From the NCBI GenBank assembly GCA_937915285.1, contig CALDNG010000208.1, forward strand, positions 1 through 10,329: DNA of 10,329 bases, in the 5' to 3' direction. A model generated the notes under the pieces. The model was not told the DNA's origin. It was given only the letters and a program-made list of their open reading frames with translations, and ran no database searches. This DNA is from an uncultured Desulfomonile sp. (GTDB lineage Bacteria > Desulfobacterota > Desulfomonilia > Desulfomonilales > Desulfomonilaceae). The position numbers and the translations under genes were made by a program. Within the stretch, counting starts at the first letter, position 1, and each line of letters starts with the position of its first letter. Below, piece after piece: positions 1 to 6,786 of the stretch.

Positions 1-606
1 AGGTATCCCGATCAAAAGCTCCATGAGCTTGCCGGCGCCGACCATTTGGGCTGTGAGATAAAAAGTCGAGACTGCGACTGTGGATATTGCAGCGGCTGCC
101 CTAACCGGCTTGGGGTTCGATCTGAAGGAGAGAATGTCACCCATGGTGAACTTACCGGCGTTCCTGCACGGCTCAGCCACGATCAAGAGCACTGTGACAT
201 AGGCTACCAGCCAGCCGACCGAATACATGAATCCGTCATAGCCGTAAAGTGATATAAGTCCGGCGATTCCGAGGAATGAGGCAGCGGACATGTAATCACC
301 AGCGATGGCCCAGCCGTTCTGCGTTCCTGTGATCGCTCCACGCGCCGCGTAAAAATCAGCGGTAGTCTTGGTTCTGCTTGCCGCCCACACTACCACCCCT
401 AGTGTTATGGCGATGATAAACAGGAACATCGCTATGGTAATCGTTCTGTTCGCCTCAACCTTTGTTGGCGCCGCTGCCTTCGCTTGAGCCGTTATGGCTG
501 AGGCTATGGCGCTCTCCGGACCCGCAATGGAAACATCAGGGGTCAATGAAACCATCAACACGCCCATACACAGGGCTAACGCCACAAAAAGCGTTAATCT
601 TTTCAT
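1..606 (-). CDS. actP: Cation/acetate symporter ActP, N-terminal part (3' end off window)
   Basis: This is a sodium:solute symporter (SSS) family permease for acetate and related short monocarboxylates in the inner membrane. I translated it from the ATG at 606; 202 codons stay open to the window edge. Residues 1-28 look like a signal peptide (MKR, a hydrophobic core, then SIA before G29), as is usual for ActP. A first membrane span covers about 55-77. The diagnostic ActP segment starts at 103 ([11 protein letters not shown]) and continues through [10 protein letters not shown] and TMGDILSFR to [16 protein letters not shown] near 180-196. A strong AAGGAGG lies 9 bases upstream of the ATG. It follows the DUF485 gene by 14 bp, the usual yjcH-actP order, so the two are cotranscribed. 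E. coli ActP is about 549 residues, so over half is missing. Close SSS relatives (e.g. the CrbS sensor kinase) share this fold, but the signal peptide and DUF485 partner favour the transporter. Confidence 0.93.
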   Translation of the reverse strand, partial: MKRLTLFVALALCMGVLMVSLTPDVSIAGPESAIASAITAQAKAAAPTKVEANRTITIAMFLFIIAITLGVVVWAASRTKTTADFYAARGAITGTQNGWAIAGDYMSAASFLGIAGLISLYGYDGFMYSVGWLVAYVTVLLIVAEPCRNAGKFTMGDILSFRSNPKPVRAAAAISTVAVSTFYLTAQMVGAGKLMELLIGIP

Positions 607-620
607 GTTCCCATTCCTCC

Positions 621-935
621 TTATCGCAGTTTCAGTTCGTCAATGAGTTCATTGGTAAGACGATCTGATACCCTGTTTGCCCACGAGGCGTAATAGATGG
701 CTATTGCCCATGAAACAAAGAATTGCGACAAAGCGAAAAGGTAACCGATGTTGATGCTCCCGAAAACCTTGATGCTGAAAAAACCAGGAGCTGCTCCAGC
801 CCCAATCGGGAGCAGAAAATAATAGACTGTGGAGAAAATCCACCAACCGAAAAGAAAAGCAGTTTTTCTTTTGTGGATCTCGATAAATTTGGGATTCCTC
901 GCAATTGCAGCCCAATCTTCCTGTTTCTGTGCCAC
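621..935 (-). CDS. yjcH: DUF485 small inner-membrane protein (YjcH-like) paired with ActP
   Basis: This is a 104-residue protein of the DUF485 family (Pfam PF04341), almost always encoded just upstream of acetate symporters. Its biochemical role is not established; it is presumed to be an accessory subunit of the permease. It has a polar N-terminus with the family's WxxIxxxPxF pattern (residues 8-17), a basic HKRK at 21-24, a first membrane helix at about 25-46 ending in LPIGA, a loop with APGFF, and a second helix at about 61-86 containing [12 protein letters not shown]. The C-terminus is charged and probably cytoplasmic. The start is GTG at 935, preceded by AAGGAG (945-950 on the plus strand) at 9-nt spacing; the first DUF485 residues follow at once, so a later start is unlikely. 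It is the first gene of the operon leading into actP. Confidence 0.92.
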   Translation of the reverse strand: MAQKQEDWAAIARNPKFIEIHKRKTAFLFGWWIFSTVYYFLLPIGAGAAPGFFSIKVFGSINIGYLFALSQFFVSWAIAIYYASWANRVSDRLTNELIDELKLR

Positions 936-1004
936 GGCGAATTACTCCTTCCTGGGAATAGTTTCGGAGAAATTCTCTCAGTTCTCCGCTTAGCCAGACG
1001 TTTC

Positions 1005-1020
1005 TGCGTAACCAAGGCCA
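1005..1020 (-). promoter_or_regulatory. Candidate sigma-54 (-24/-12) element for yjcH-actP
   Basis: On the minus strand this reads TGGCCTTGGTTACGCA: GG and GC separated by exactly 10 bases, with TGGC at -24 and GCA at -12. It lacks the ACG of the -24 consensus and the TT of the -12 consensus. It would start transcription about 55-60 bases before the yjcH GTG, a sensible distance. GG-N10-GC is common by chance, so this is only a candidate. Confidence 0.25.
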
Positions 1021-1561
1021 GGCCGCAATCCGGTCTTTAATCCCCCTCTATGATTCGGCCAAGCCAGAAATAAATAAAAAATGAGACAAGAAATTTGTCG
1101 AGATAAGTTCACCCTTGAAAAACGCTAACTGACTCCATACACCAGTACTGTTCCGGAGGAGATCGCCCATTGAGGGAAACCAGCATCTGCTTTCTATCAA
1201 ATATTTCCAGGGAAAATGACTGATAGTCCCTGATTCGACTGAACACGGGTAATGCAAGCTGGCGCATACATTTCAGAATGCAATCAGAACACATGAAAAG
1301 ACCAATACGCATATCTAATACAAGGGATCTCGATGACTCAGGAAAACAAAGAGCGTGGCAAGTCAGGGGCAGGTGTGCGATCAGAACAAGCTTGCAACCC
1401 GAAAACACCCCGGCAGAAGCCTTGTTCCTGATTCGCAACGAAAAGTTGGAAATGCGATGACGCACTGTAGAATCTCCATTGTCGGTCAAAAATACTCTGG
1501 TAGGCTCAGTTATTCCACCAACTGGATTCTTTGTCAGTTTGTCGATATCTATCTACGGTTG

Positions 1562-1684
1562 TGATAAAGTGGTTGTTTTTTTGTGTTAAAAAGAAATGCT
1601 ATTTTTATCTATATTGTGATCGCTTGTTAAGCTCAAAGAGGAAATATCCGCCCACACCGTAAAGTTAGCCTGATAAAGTGGCTG
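1562..1684 (+). repeat. Two direct copies of TGATAAAGTGG[T/C]TG
   Basis: TGATAAAGTGGTTG at 1562-1575 and TGATAAAGTGGCTG at 1671-1684 are 14-mers differing at one base, with starts 109 bp apart. The second copy overlaps the left outer arm of the dyad at 1667-1722. They could be sites for one regulator of the prpE or actP unit. A chance match of this quality in 1.25 kb is not very rare, so confidence is low. Confidence 0.3.
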
Positions 1685-1722
1685 ATGTCAACCAAAACTT
1701 TTTAGCTTTGGTTAGTCAGGCT
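1667..1722. promoter_or_regulatory. Nested inverted repeat (possible operator or RNA stem)
   Basis: Two perfect 7-bp arm pairs are nested: outer AGCCTGA (1667-1673) with TCAGGCT (1716-1722), and inner AACCAAA (1690-1696) with TTTGGTT (1707-1713), around a 10-nt loop. The left side has 16 nt between outer and inner arms, the right side only 2. There is no T-run on either side in either direction, so it is not an intrinsic terminator. It lies 468 bp upstream of prpE and 732 bp upstream of yjcH. An operator for a dimeric regulator or a structured RNA are both possible. Confidence 0.4.
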
Positions 1723-1946
1723 GTAATAGAATGAAATACTTATGTAATTAGTTTTTTAACCTTTGAATGATTTTCTTGGTCGAGTTTCCAGAAAATGCTT
1801 GCGATATAATCCCAAAGCGCTTAAAGATGGAACTCTCCTTATTGAAACGGGCGCTTCGCTGAAGCTATCGACTTTTATATAAATTGAGCTGAAAACTGGT
1901 TTAGAGGGTAAGCGCTCCCGCGGAATCGTGGCCTTGCGGTCATGTC

Positions 1947-2068
1947 AAGAATCGGATGTTCTTTTGAAAATATATAACCCCCGTCTTTAAGGGGTCCAAC
2001 GCGTCTTTTGTTCAAGAACGGGCAGGGTGAGTCCAAAGACACGTTTGTGAGCCGGAGGCGCCTTCGGC
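1947..2068 (+). promoter_or_regulatory. Series of short hairpins in the probable prpE leader
   Basis: Four consecutive self-complementary segments are seen: AAGAA/TTCTT (1947-1951 with 1959-1963), ACCCC/GGGGT (1977-1981 with 1991-1995), CGCGTCTTTTG pairing with CCAAAGACACG apart from two mismatches (2000-2010 with 2033-2043), and the near-palindrome GCCGGAGGCGCCTTCGGC (2051-2068). They end about 120 bases before the prpE start. The pattern would suit a structured 5' leader, but I cannot match it to a known riboswitch class and no transcription start is mapped. Confidence 0.3.
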
Positions 2069-2179
2069 CATGAAAGCGAAACGGGTTTCCGCCTGCAAGT
2101 TTGAAGGATGATATGCGGACTGGTTTGGCTGACTATCGGGTTCATAAAATTTCCTAACATTCTCTCACAATCATTTCAC

Positions 2180-2184
2180 GGGGG
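2180..2184 (+). promoter_or_regulatory. Shine-Dalgarno sequence that decides the prpE start
   Basis: GGGGG followed by TGAAA and then ATG at 2190 gives a G-rich ribosome-binding site with 5-nt spacing. The in-frame GTG at 2184 overlaps this motif and has no purine-rich site of its own, so the ATG at 2190 is the better start. Confidence 0.55.
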
Positions 2185-2189
2185 TGAAA

Positions 2190-4085
2190 ATGAACTACCT
2201 TGAAGCTTACAAAGAATCTCTGGAAAGCCCGGAATCTTTCTGGGGCAGGGCGGCTGAAGAGATATCCTGGGACGCGCGATGGGACAATGTCCTGGATGAC
2301 TCAAAACTTCCTTTTGTTAAGTGGTTCAGTGGCGGAAAGCTCAACACCTGCTACAACGCAGTGGATCGTCATGTGGAGGCGGGGCGTGGCGATCAGGTGG
2401 CCGTCATTTATGATAGCCCGGTTACTGATACGACCAGAAAAATCACCTACAGCGAACTGCTCGACAGGGTATCTAAAGTCGCCGGAATGTTGAAGACTCT
2501 TGGGGTAACCAAAGGGGATACGGTGCTGGTTTACATGCCGATGATTCCGGAGGCGTTATTGTCAATGCTGGCCTGCGCCCGCCTCGGGGCAATCCATTCG
2601 GTGGTCTTTGGGGGCTTTGCTCCTCGTGAACTGGCTGTGAGAATTGATGACGCCAAACCCAAGGTGATCCTTTCTGCGTCTTGCGGAATTGAAGTCAAGC
2701 GAGTCATACCCTACAAACCGCTACTGGATGAAGCGATCCAGATAGCACAACACAAGCCGGAAAAATGCATTATATATCAGCGTGAAATGTCGAAAGCCGA
2801 CATGTCGCCTGGCATGGATTATGACTGGATGGAGCAGGAACTGTCGGCTGTCCCAACAGGGTGTGTCTCGGTAGAAGCCACCGACCCTCTCTACATACTT
2901 TACACATCAGGCACCACCGGCAAGCCCAAGGGCGTTGTCAGGGACAATGGTGGCCATGCCGTGGCCTTGCGCTGGAGCATGAAACACATTTACAACATTG
3001 GCCCTGGAGACGTTTGCTGGGCGGCCTCGGATGTCGGATGGGTGGTCGGTCACTCCTATATAGTTTATGCCCCCCTCTTTACCGGAGCCACAACCATTCT
3101 TTTTGAAGGCAAGCCAGTGGGGACCCCGGATCCTGGAGCCTTCTGGCGTGTCATTTCAGAGCACAAGGTAAAAGCGCTTTTTACAGCCCCGACTGCTATC
3201 AGGGCTATCAAACGCGAAGATCCAAATGGTGTGTTTCTGAAGAAATACGACCTGACGAATTTTGAAACCCTCTTTCTTGCAGGTGAGAGGACTGACCCTG
3301 ACACGTATTACTGGGCCACGAATCTACTCGATCGCCCTGTAATTGATCACTGGTGGCAAACTGAAACGGCTTGGGCAATTGCAGGAAATTTCAAGGGCTT
3401 GGAATTCTTCGATATAAAACCGGGTTCAGCTACCAAGCCCATGCCTGGATATAACCTTAAGATTCTCGATGCCGCAGATGGGCGTGAACTGGGGCCAAAC
3501 GAAAATGGGGTCATCTGCATAAAGCTTCCTCTCCCACCGGCTAATCTGCCAACACTCTGGAATGACGATCAGCGTTTTGTCGAATCCTACATGAGCCCTT
3601 ATCCGGGATATTACCTGACCGGTGACGGCGGTTATGTCGATGAGGACGGCTATGTGTTCGTGATGGGCAGGATAGACGATGTTATTAATGTAGCGGGTCA
3701 CAGGCTCTCCACAGGAGGCATGGAGGAGATTCTCGCAAAACATCCTGCTGTAGCGGAATGCGCGGTGGTGGGCGCTTATGACAACCTCAAGGGGCAGGTT
3801 CCGCTTGGGTTTGTGGTTCTCAAGGCTGGGGTCACACAGGATAGGGAGGAGATACTCAAGGAGTTGGTCCAGATGGTTCGTAACGACATCGGCGCTGTAG
3901 CCTCATTCAAAAAGGCGGTCATTGTGGACAGACTTCCCAAAACGCGTTCAGGAAAGGTGCTCAGAGGGACAATGCGTAAGATAGCGGACGGCGAGGAATT
4001 TTCGGTACCGTCCACGATTGATGATCCTCTTATCCTTCAGGAAATAGGGAGTGCGCTAAAATCCATCGGTTATGCTGTGGAATAA
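2190..4085 (+). CDS. prpE: Propionyl-CoA synthetase (PrpE-type AMP-forming acyl-CoA synthetase)
   Basis: Propionate + ATP + CoA gives propionyl-CoA + AMP + PPi, through a propionyl-adenylate, in the cytoplasm. The protein is 631 residues from the ATG at 2190 (633 from GTG at 2184), close to the usual PrpE length. In order, numbered from the ATG: an acyl-CoA synthetase N-terminal domain with NTCYNAVDRHVEAGRGDQ, which is typical of PrpE rather than Acs; the P-loop YTSGTTGKPKGVV (from Y238); VRDNGGHAVAL just after it, also PrpE-typical; WWQTE at 388-392; TGD at 477-479; GRIDDV at 493-498; and PKTRSGK with the catalytic Lys589, the position acetylated by Pat-type enzymes in relatives. The pocket-lining WWQTETGWPI of typical PrpE reads WWQTETAWAI here. 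It lacks the RGGK segment seen in the neighbouring Acs. Its last 16 bp overlap the convergent exonuclease gene. Substrate preference (propionate versus acetate or other short acids) is inferred from similarity. Confidence 0.9.
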   Translation: MNYLEAYKESLESPESFWGRAAEEISWDARWDNVLDDSKLPFVKWFSGGKLNTCYNAVDRHVEAGRGDQVAVIYDSPVTDTTRKITYSELLDRVSKVAGMLKTLGVTKGDTVLVYMPMIPEALLSMLACARLGAIHSVVFGGFAPRELAVRIDDAKPKVILSASCGIEVKRVIPYKPLLDEAIQIAQHKPEKCIIYQREMSKADMSPGMDYDWMEQELSAVPTGCVSVEATDPLYILYTSGTTGKPKGVVRDNGGHAVALRWSMKHIYNIGPGDVCWAASDVGWVVGHSYIVYAPLFTGATTILFEGKPVGTPDPGAFWRVISEHKVKALFTAPTAIRAIKREDPNGVFLKKYDLTNFETLFLAGERTDPDTYYWATNLLDRPVIDHWWQTETAWAIAGNFKGLEFFDIKPGSATKPMPGYNLKILDAADGRELGPNENGVICIKLPLPPANLPTLWNDDQRFVESYMSPYPGYYLTGDGGYVDEDGYVFVMGRIDDVINVAGHRLSTGGMEEILAKHPAVAECAVVGAYDNLKGQVPLGFVVLKAGVTQDREEILKELVQMVRNDIGAVASFKKAVIVDRLPKTRSGKVLRGTMRKIADGEEFSVPSTIDDPLILQEIGSALKSIGYAVE

Positions 4086-4798
4086 CCCTGATCAGATGGC
4101 AGGGCGGCGTTGCTCTGGGAGACCATGAGGTCTTTCAGAGTGACGCACCCTGTGGTTTTAAGCTTGTGAGCCAGATAGACAAACAGGTACGCTGTCTGGA
4201 TGGCGTCTTCCAGGGCGTCATGTTTCTCAAACAATGGCAGGCTGTATTTTACTGCGAGCTTGTTGAGATTAAACGAATTCTCCACTGGGTCATCAGAATA
4301 TACGTGACGTCTCTTGTATTCCTCGTAAGATTGAGCGAGCTTCAAGGTGTCCAGCCAGACGTTGCTCAAAGTCCCTCTGAAATGCTTTTTTAAGGCTTTT
4401 CCAAGGAAAGTCAGGTCTATTTTTAGGAAGTGCCCAACCAGCACGGCTCCTCTGCAGTATTCTATGAAATCGGGCAGAATTTCTTCCAGTGGCGGGGCGT
4501 TTTCTATCTGCTGTGGGGTAATACGGTGAATTAAGGTGCTGTCCTTGGGCAGCGGTCTGGAGGGACGGGCGTAACAGCAAAAAGCCCCGCCCATCATTAT
4601 CCTGAGATTTTTTACTTTGACTGCGCCGATTGAAACTACTTCGCCGTGTTTTGGATCCAGGCTTGTAAGTTCAGTGTCCAACACTACGTATTCATAATCC
4701 TCTAATGGCTTGTTCCTGTCAAAGGTCTTGAAATAATTCCTGTTCTCAACTATGAGTTCGTGTTTCCCAAAACCAAGCCATTCAAGAAGTGTTTTCAA
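4070..4798 (-). CDS. DEDDh-family 3'-5' exonuclease (DnaQ/RNase T fold)
   Basis: A 242-residue cytoplasmic exonuclease of the Pol III epsilon-like family (Pfam RNase_T, PF00929), expected to cut nucleotides from DNA or RNA 3' ends using two metal ions. All four carboxylates and the His are visible: D41 and E43 in VVLDTELTSLD (ExoI), D128 in VGHFLKIDLTFL (ExoII), H193 and D198 in HDALEDA (ExoIII). ExoI reads DTELTSLD rather than the common DTETTGLD, and ExoII lacks the usual Asn (GHNxxFD). About 35 residues precede the domain. The start is TTG at 4798, 12 nt after the stop of the upstream DUF294 gene, with a weak GGATTGG; no better start is seen before the ExoI motif. It is the last gene of a three-gene operon and is a stand-alone nuclease rather than a polymerase subunit. 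DUF294 and exonuclease genes are, from memory, often neighbours near acs/actP. Substrate unknown. Confidence 0.87.
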   Translation of the reverse strand: MKTLLEWLGFGKHELIVENRNYFKTFDRNKPLEDYEYVVLDTELTSLDPKHGEVVSIGAVKVKNLRIMMGGAFCCYARPSRPLPKDSTLIHRITPQQIENAPPLEEILPDFIEYCRGAVLVGHFLKIDLTFLGKALKKHFRGTLSNVWLDTLKLAQSYEEYKRRHVYSDDPVENSFNLNKLAVKYSLPLFEKHDALEDAIQTAYLFVYLAHKLKTTGCVTLKDLMVSQSNAALPSDQGYSTA

Positions 4799-4810
4799 AT
4801 TACCAATCCA

Positions 4811-6742
4811 TTACTCAAGGACACGGAATTCGTTTTTCAGATAACCCTGAAGCCGGTTTATGACTTCAAACGCATCTTTCAGGGTGTGTTTTTCGCGATC
4901 ACTGAGTTCTAGAGGGTCTATGTAATTGTCAGGATGTTTACCTTCTTCGATCATCCGAATCTGATGGACGAGCCTGATCTGCATCTGGAATTCGTAGGCT
5001 TCCATGGTCTCGGCGTAGAGTTCCTGCGGTATGAGCCCGTTCTCACCTAGTATCTGAATTCTGCCGAGGGTGTTGGTTTCCCTGAGCCCATGCCTCAGGG
5101 CCATCACCCGGGCAAAATCCACAAAAGGAACCAGGCCGCGTGTCTTGAGGTCCAGCCGGTTTTTGTACTTTCCGTCCTTTTCTACGAGAAAATTCTTGAA
5201 AAAAGATAGAGGAGATTTTGTGGACATACAGTCTCTGGCAAGATGCATCAGGAAAATGCCCCTGTTGGGCGCCTGATTGACAACATAATCCCTTAGCCTT
5301 TCGGCCAGTTCCGTCTGTCCGTAGCCGGCCCTGAAATCGAAGAAGATAGTGGCGTGTAAGACGGCCTGCGGCTCTGGAGCGTTCATCCAGTTATCAAAAT
5401 AATTCCTCCAGACCGCGTAAGGTTTCCTCCATTTGGGATTGGAAGCCATTATTTCTCCCTTGCACAGGGTATATCCGCATGCGGCAAGATGTTTCACAGC
5501 AAGGTTACCGAATCTCCTGAAAAACAGTTTGGCGTCCTTAACGTAATCCCAACCCTCCGGAGGCGTCTCGTAAATAAGCGCGTTGTCCTGGTCTGTGAAG
5601 AAGGTTTGCTCTCTCCTTCCTTCACTGCCCATGGTGAGCCAGTTGAAAGGATAAGGCGCCGGACCGAGTTCCTGGTCTACCAGTCCTATGACCCTGCTCA
5701 CAATGTGGTCGTTCAGTATTGATATCATTCTGGTGACGTCGTTTGCCTTGGCCCCCTCAAGGATGAGCGACCTGACGATCAGAGGCATTTTCCTGGAAAG
5801 TGGATACAGACCTTCAACTATCTTTTGCGCCACTATCTCGCGGTAGAGTGAAATGGGAGAGTCACCTTGATCGACCATTATGTCATGCGCCGAGATTACC
5901 CCAGAGATGCCGTTGGCGCTTTCCACGGCAAGGTGATGGGTCTGGGAGTGCATCATCTCCACCAGGGCATCGAAGCATATCTTTTCGTCAGAAATCGTTT
6001 TAACCGGAGACGACATGATATGTCGCACGGCCGTAGATGTATCCATCCCCTTGGCGACGACCTTGTTTCTCAGGTCATTATCTGTAACAATTCCTATGAC
6101 CTGTCCTGACGGGTCGGTTACCAGTAGAGAGCCTATCCGGTTATCGGACATGCTTGCCGCCACCTGCTTAACCGAGGCGTCGGCTGAAATGGTTTCCATC
6201 TGACGCTTTATAACGTCCTTGATGGGAGAATTGAAAAGTCTGAGGCTTTCTTCCGGTCTGGGTTGGAGCTTCTGGCTCCTTATCTGCTCATACACACCAC
6301 CAACGACTTCTCTCGACAGGCGCTCCCAGAGGTTAGCCGCAAAATCAGGCCTCTCCCGAATCAGTTCCATGAACGTGTCGCGTTCGAGCATATAACAAAA
6401 AGTGTCTTCTACTGCTGTGACGTCAAAGACCGATTTCCCACCGCTAATTATTGACAGAGTCCCGAAATACTCGGCCTCCTCCCTCATATCCTTCAACGTT
6501 CGACCGTCCACCGGATCTACCGACTCTATACGGACACCACCCCTCTGGATGAAATATAGGTGTTCGACATTCGATACCTCCTGTTCAAGGATTTTGGAGC
6601 CACCAGGAAAAAAATCCAGGATCGTCTTCCCGGCGAGCTTCCTCAAAACGGATATGCCTAGCTCATTGAAAGGCTCCACTTTCTTCAGGAACTGAACTAC
6701 TGCTATAGGATCGGCAAAATTTGTTTCTGTAGTCTGGTTCAT
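4811..6742 (-). CDS. cNMP-binding fold / CBS pair / DUF294 nucleotidyltransferase protein, intact signature
   Basis: A 643-residue soluble protein with four parts: a cyclic-nucleotide-binding-like domain (about 20-135), a tandem CBS pair (about 172-290), a DUF294 nucleotidyltransferase domain (about 310-450, PF03445) and a DUF294_C helical domain (about 480-640, PF10335). The catalytic signature is complete: GSEGRREQ at 372-379 then TDQDNALIY from 383, giving the GS motif and the metal-binding pair D384/D386 of the DNA polymerase beta superfamily. This is the GlnD-like arrangement, so it probably transfers a nucleotide to a protein or small molecule; the target is unknown. CBS pairs usually bind AMP, ATP or similar ligands. 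The first domain has FGT (93-95) where cAMP receptors have FGE, and Lys103 where they have Arg, so it probably does not bind cAMP in the classical way. ATG at 6742 has GGAG at 5-7 nt. It follows its paralogue by 44 bp and precedes the exonuclease by 12 bp. Confidence 0.88.
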   Translation of the reverse strand: MNQTTETNFADPIAVVQFLKKVEPFNELGISVLRKLAGKTILDFFPGGSKILEQEVSNVEHLYFIQRGGVRIESVDPVDGRTLKDMREEAEYFGTLSIISGGKSVFDVTAVEDTFCYMLERDTFMELIRERPDFAANLWERLSREVVGGVYEQIRSQKLQPRPEESLRLFNSPIKDVIKRQMETISADASVKQVAASMSDNRIGSLLVTDPSGQVIGIVTDNDLRNKVVAKGMDTSTAVRHIMSSPVKTISDEKICFDALVEMMHSQTHHLAVESANGISGVISAHDIMVDQGDSPISLYREIVAQKIVEGLYPLSRKMPLIVRSLILEGAKANDVTRMISILNDHIVSRVIGLVDQELGPAPYPFNWLTMGSEGRREQTFFTDQDNALIYETPPEGWDYVKDAKLFFRRFGNLAVKHLAACGYTLCKGEIMASNPKWRKPYAVWRNYFDNWMNAPEPQAVLHATIFFDFRAGYGQTELAERLRDYVVNQAPNRGIFLMHLARDCMSTKSPLSFFKNFLVEKDGKYKNRLDLKTRGLVPFVDFARVMALRHGLRETNTLGRIQILGENGLIPQELYAETMEAYEFQMQIRLVHQIRMIEEGKHPDNYIDPLELSDREKHTLKDAFEVINRLQGYLKNEFRVLE

Positions 6743-6786
6743 GGTATCTCCAAGATGCAGGAATTATAGAGTAAAACTGTCTCAGA

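Larger units (their letters stand above)
936..2189. other. Long divergent intergenic region between yjcH-actP and prpE
   Basis: About 1.25 kb without a convincing gene. The open frames here are short, low in recognisable motifs and mostly lack Shine-Dalgarno sequences. The region must hold the promoters of both divergent units. From left to right it contains a sigma-54-like element on the minus strand (1005-1020), an AT-rich stretch (about 1560-1620), two copies of TGATAAAGTGG[T/C]TG (1562-1575 and 1671-1684), a nested dyad (1667-1722), and several short hairpins in the probable prpE leader (1947-2068). I saw no tRNA pattern, no insertion-sequence ends and no riboswitch class that I recognise. 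Its length is unusual for this otherwise compact window and leaves room for a small RNA. Confidence 0.7.

Noticed and set aside
1333..1431. A 32-codon plus-strand ORF (MTQENKERGKSG...) with AAGGGA a few bases before its ATG.
   Set aside because: The ribosome-binding site is suggestive, but the peptide is low-complexity, has no membrane segment or motif, and there is no independent support for translation.
1109..1489. A 126-codon open frame on the minus strand in the actP/prpE intergenic region.
   Set aside because: It starts with TTG without a Shine-Dalgarno sequence, its composition is cysteine- and serine-rich without any recognisable motif, and overlapping frames are equally open.
1853..1865. 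Small hairpin GCTTC-GCT-GAAGC as a possible terminator.
   Set aside because: The stem is only 5 bp, there is no T-run immediately after it on either strand, and no gene ends nearby.
2082..2097. GG-N10-GC pattern upstream of prpE as a sigma-54 promoter.
   Set aside because: Only the invariant dinucleotides and TGCA match; the -24 box is CGGG rather than TGGC, which is within chance expectation.
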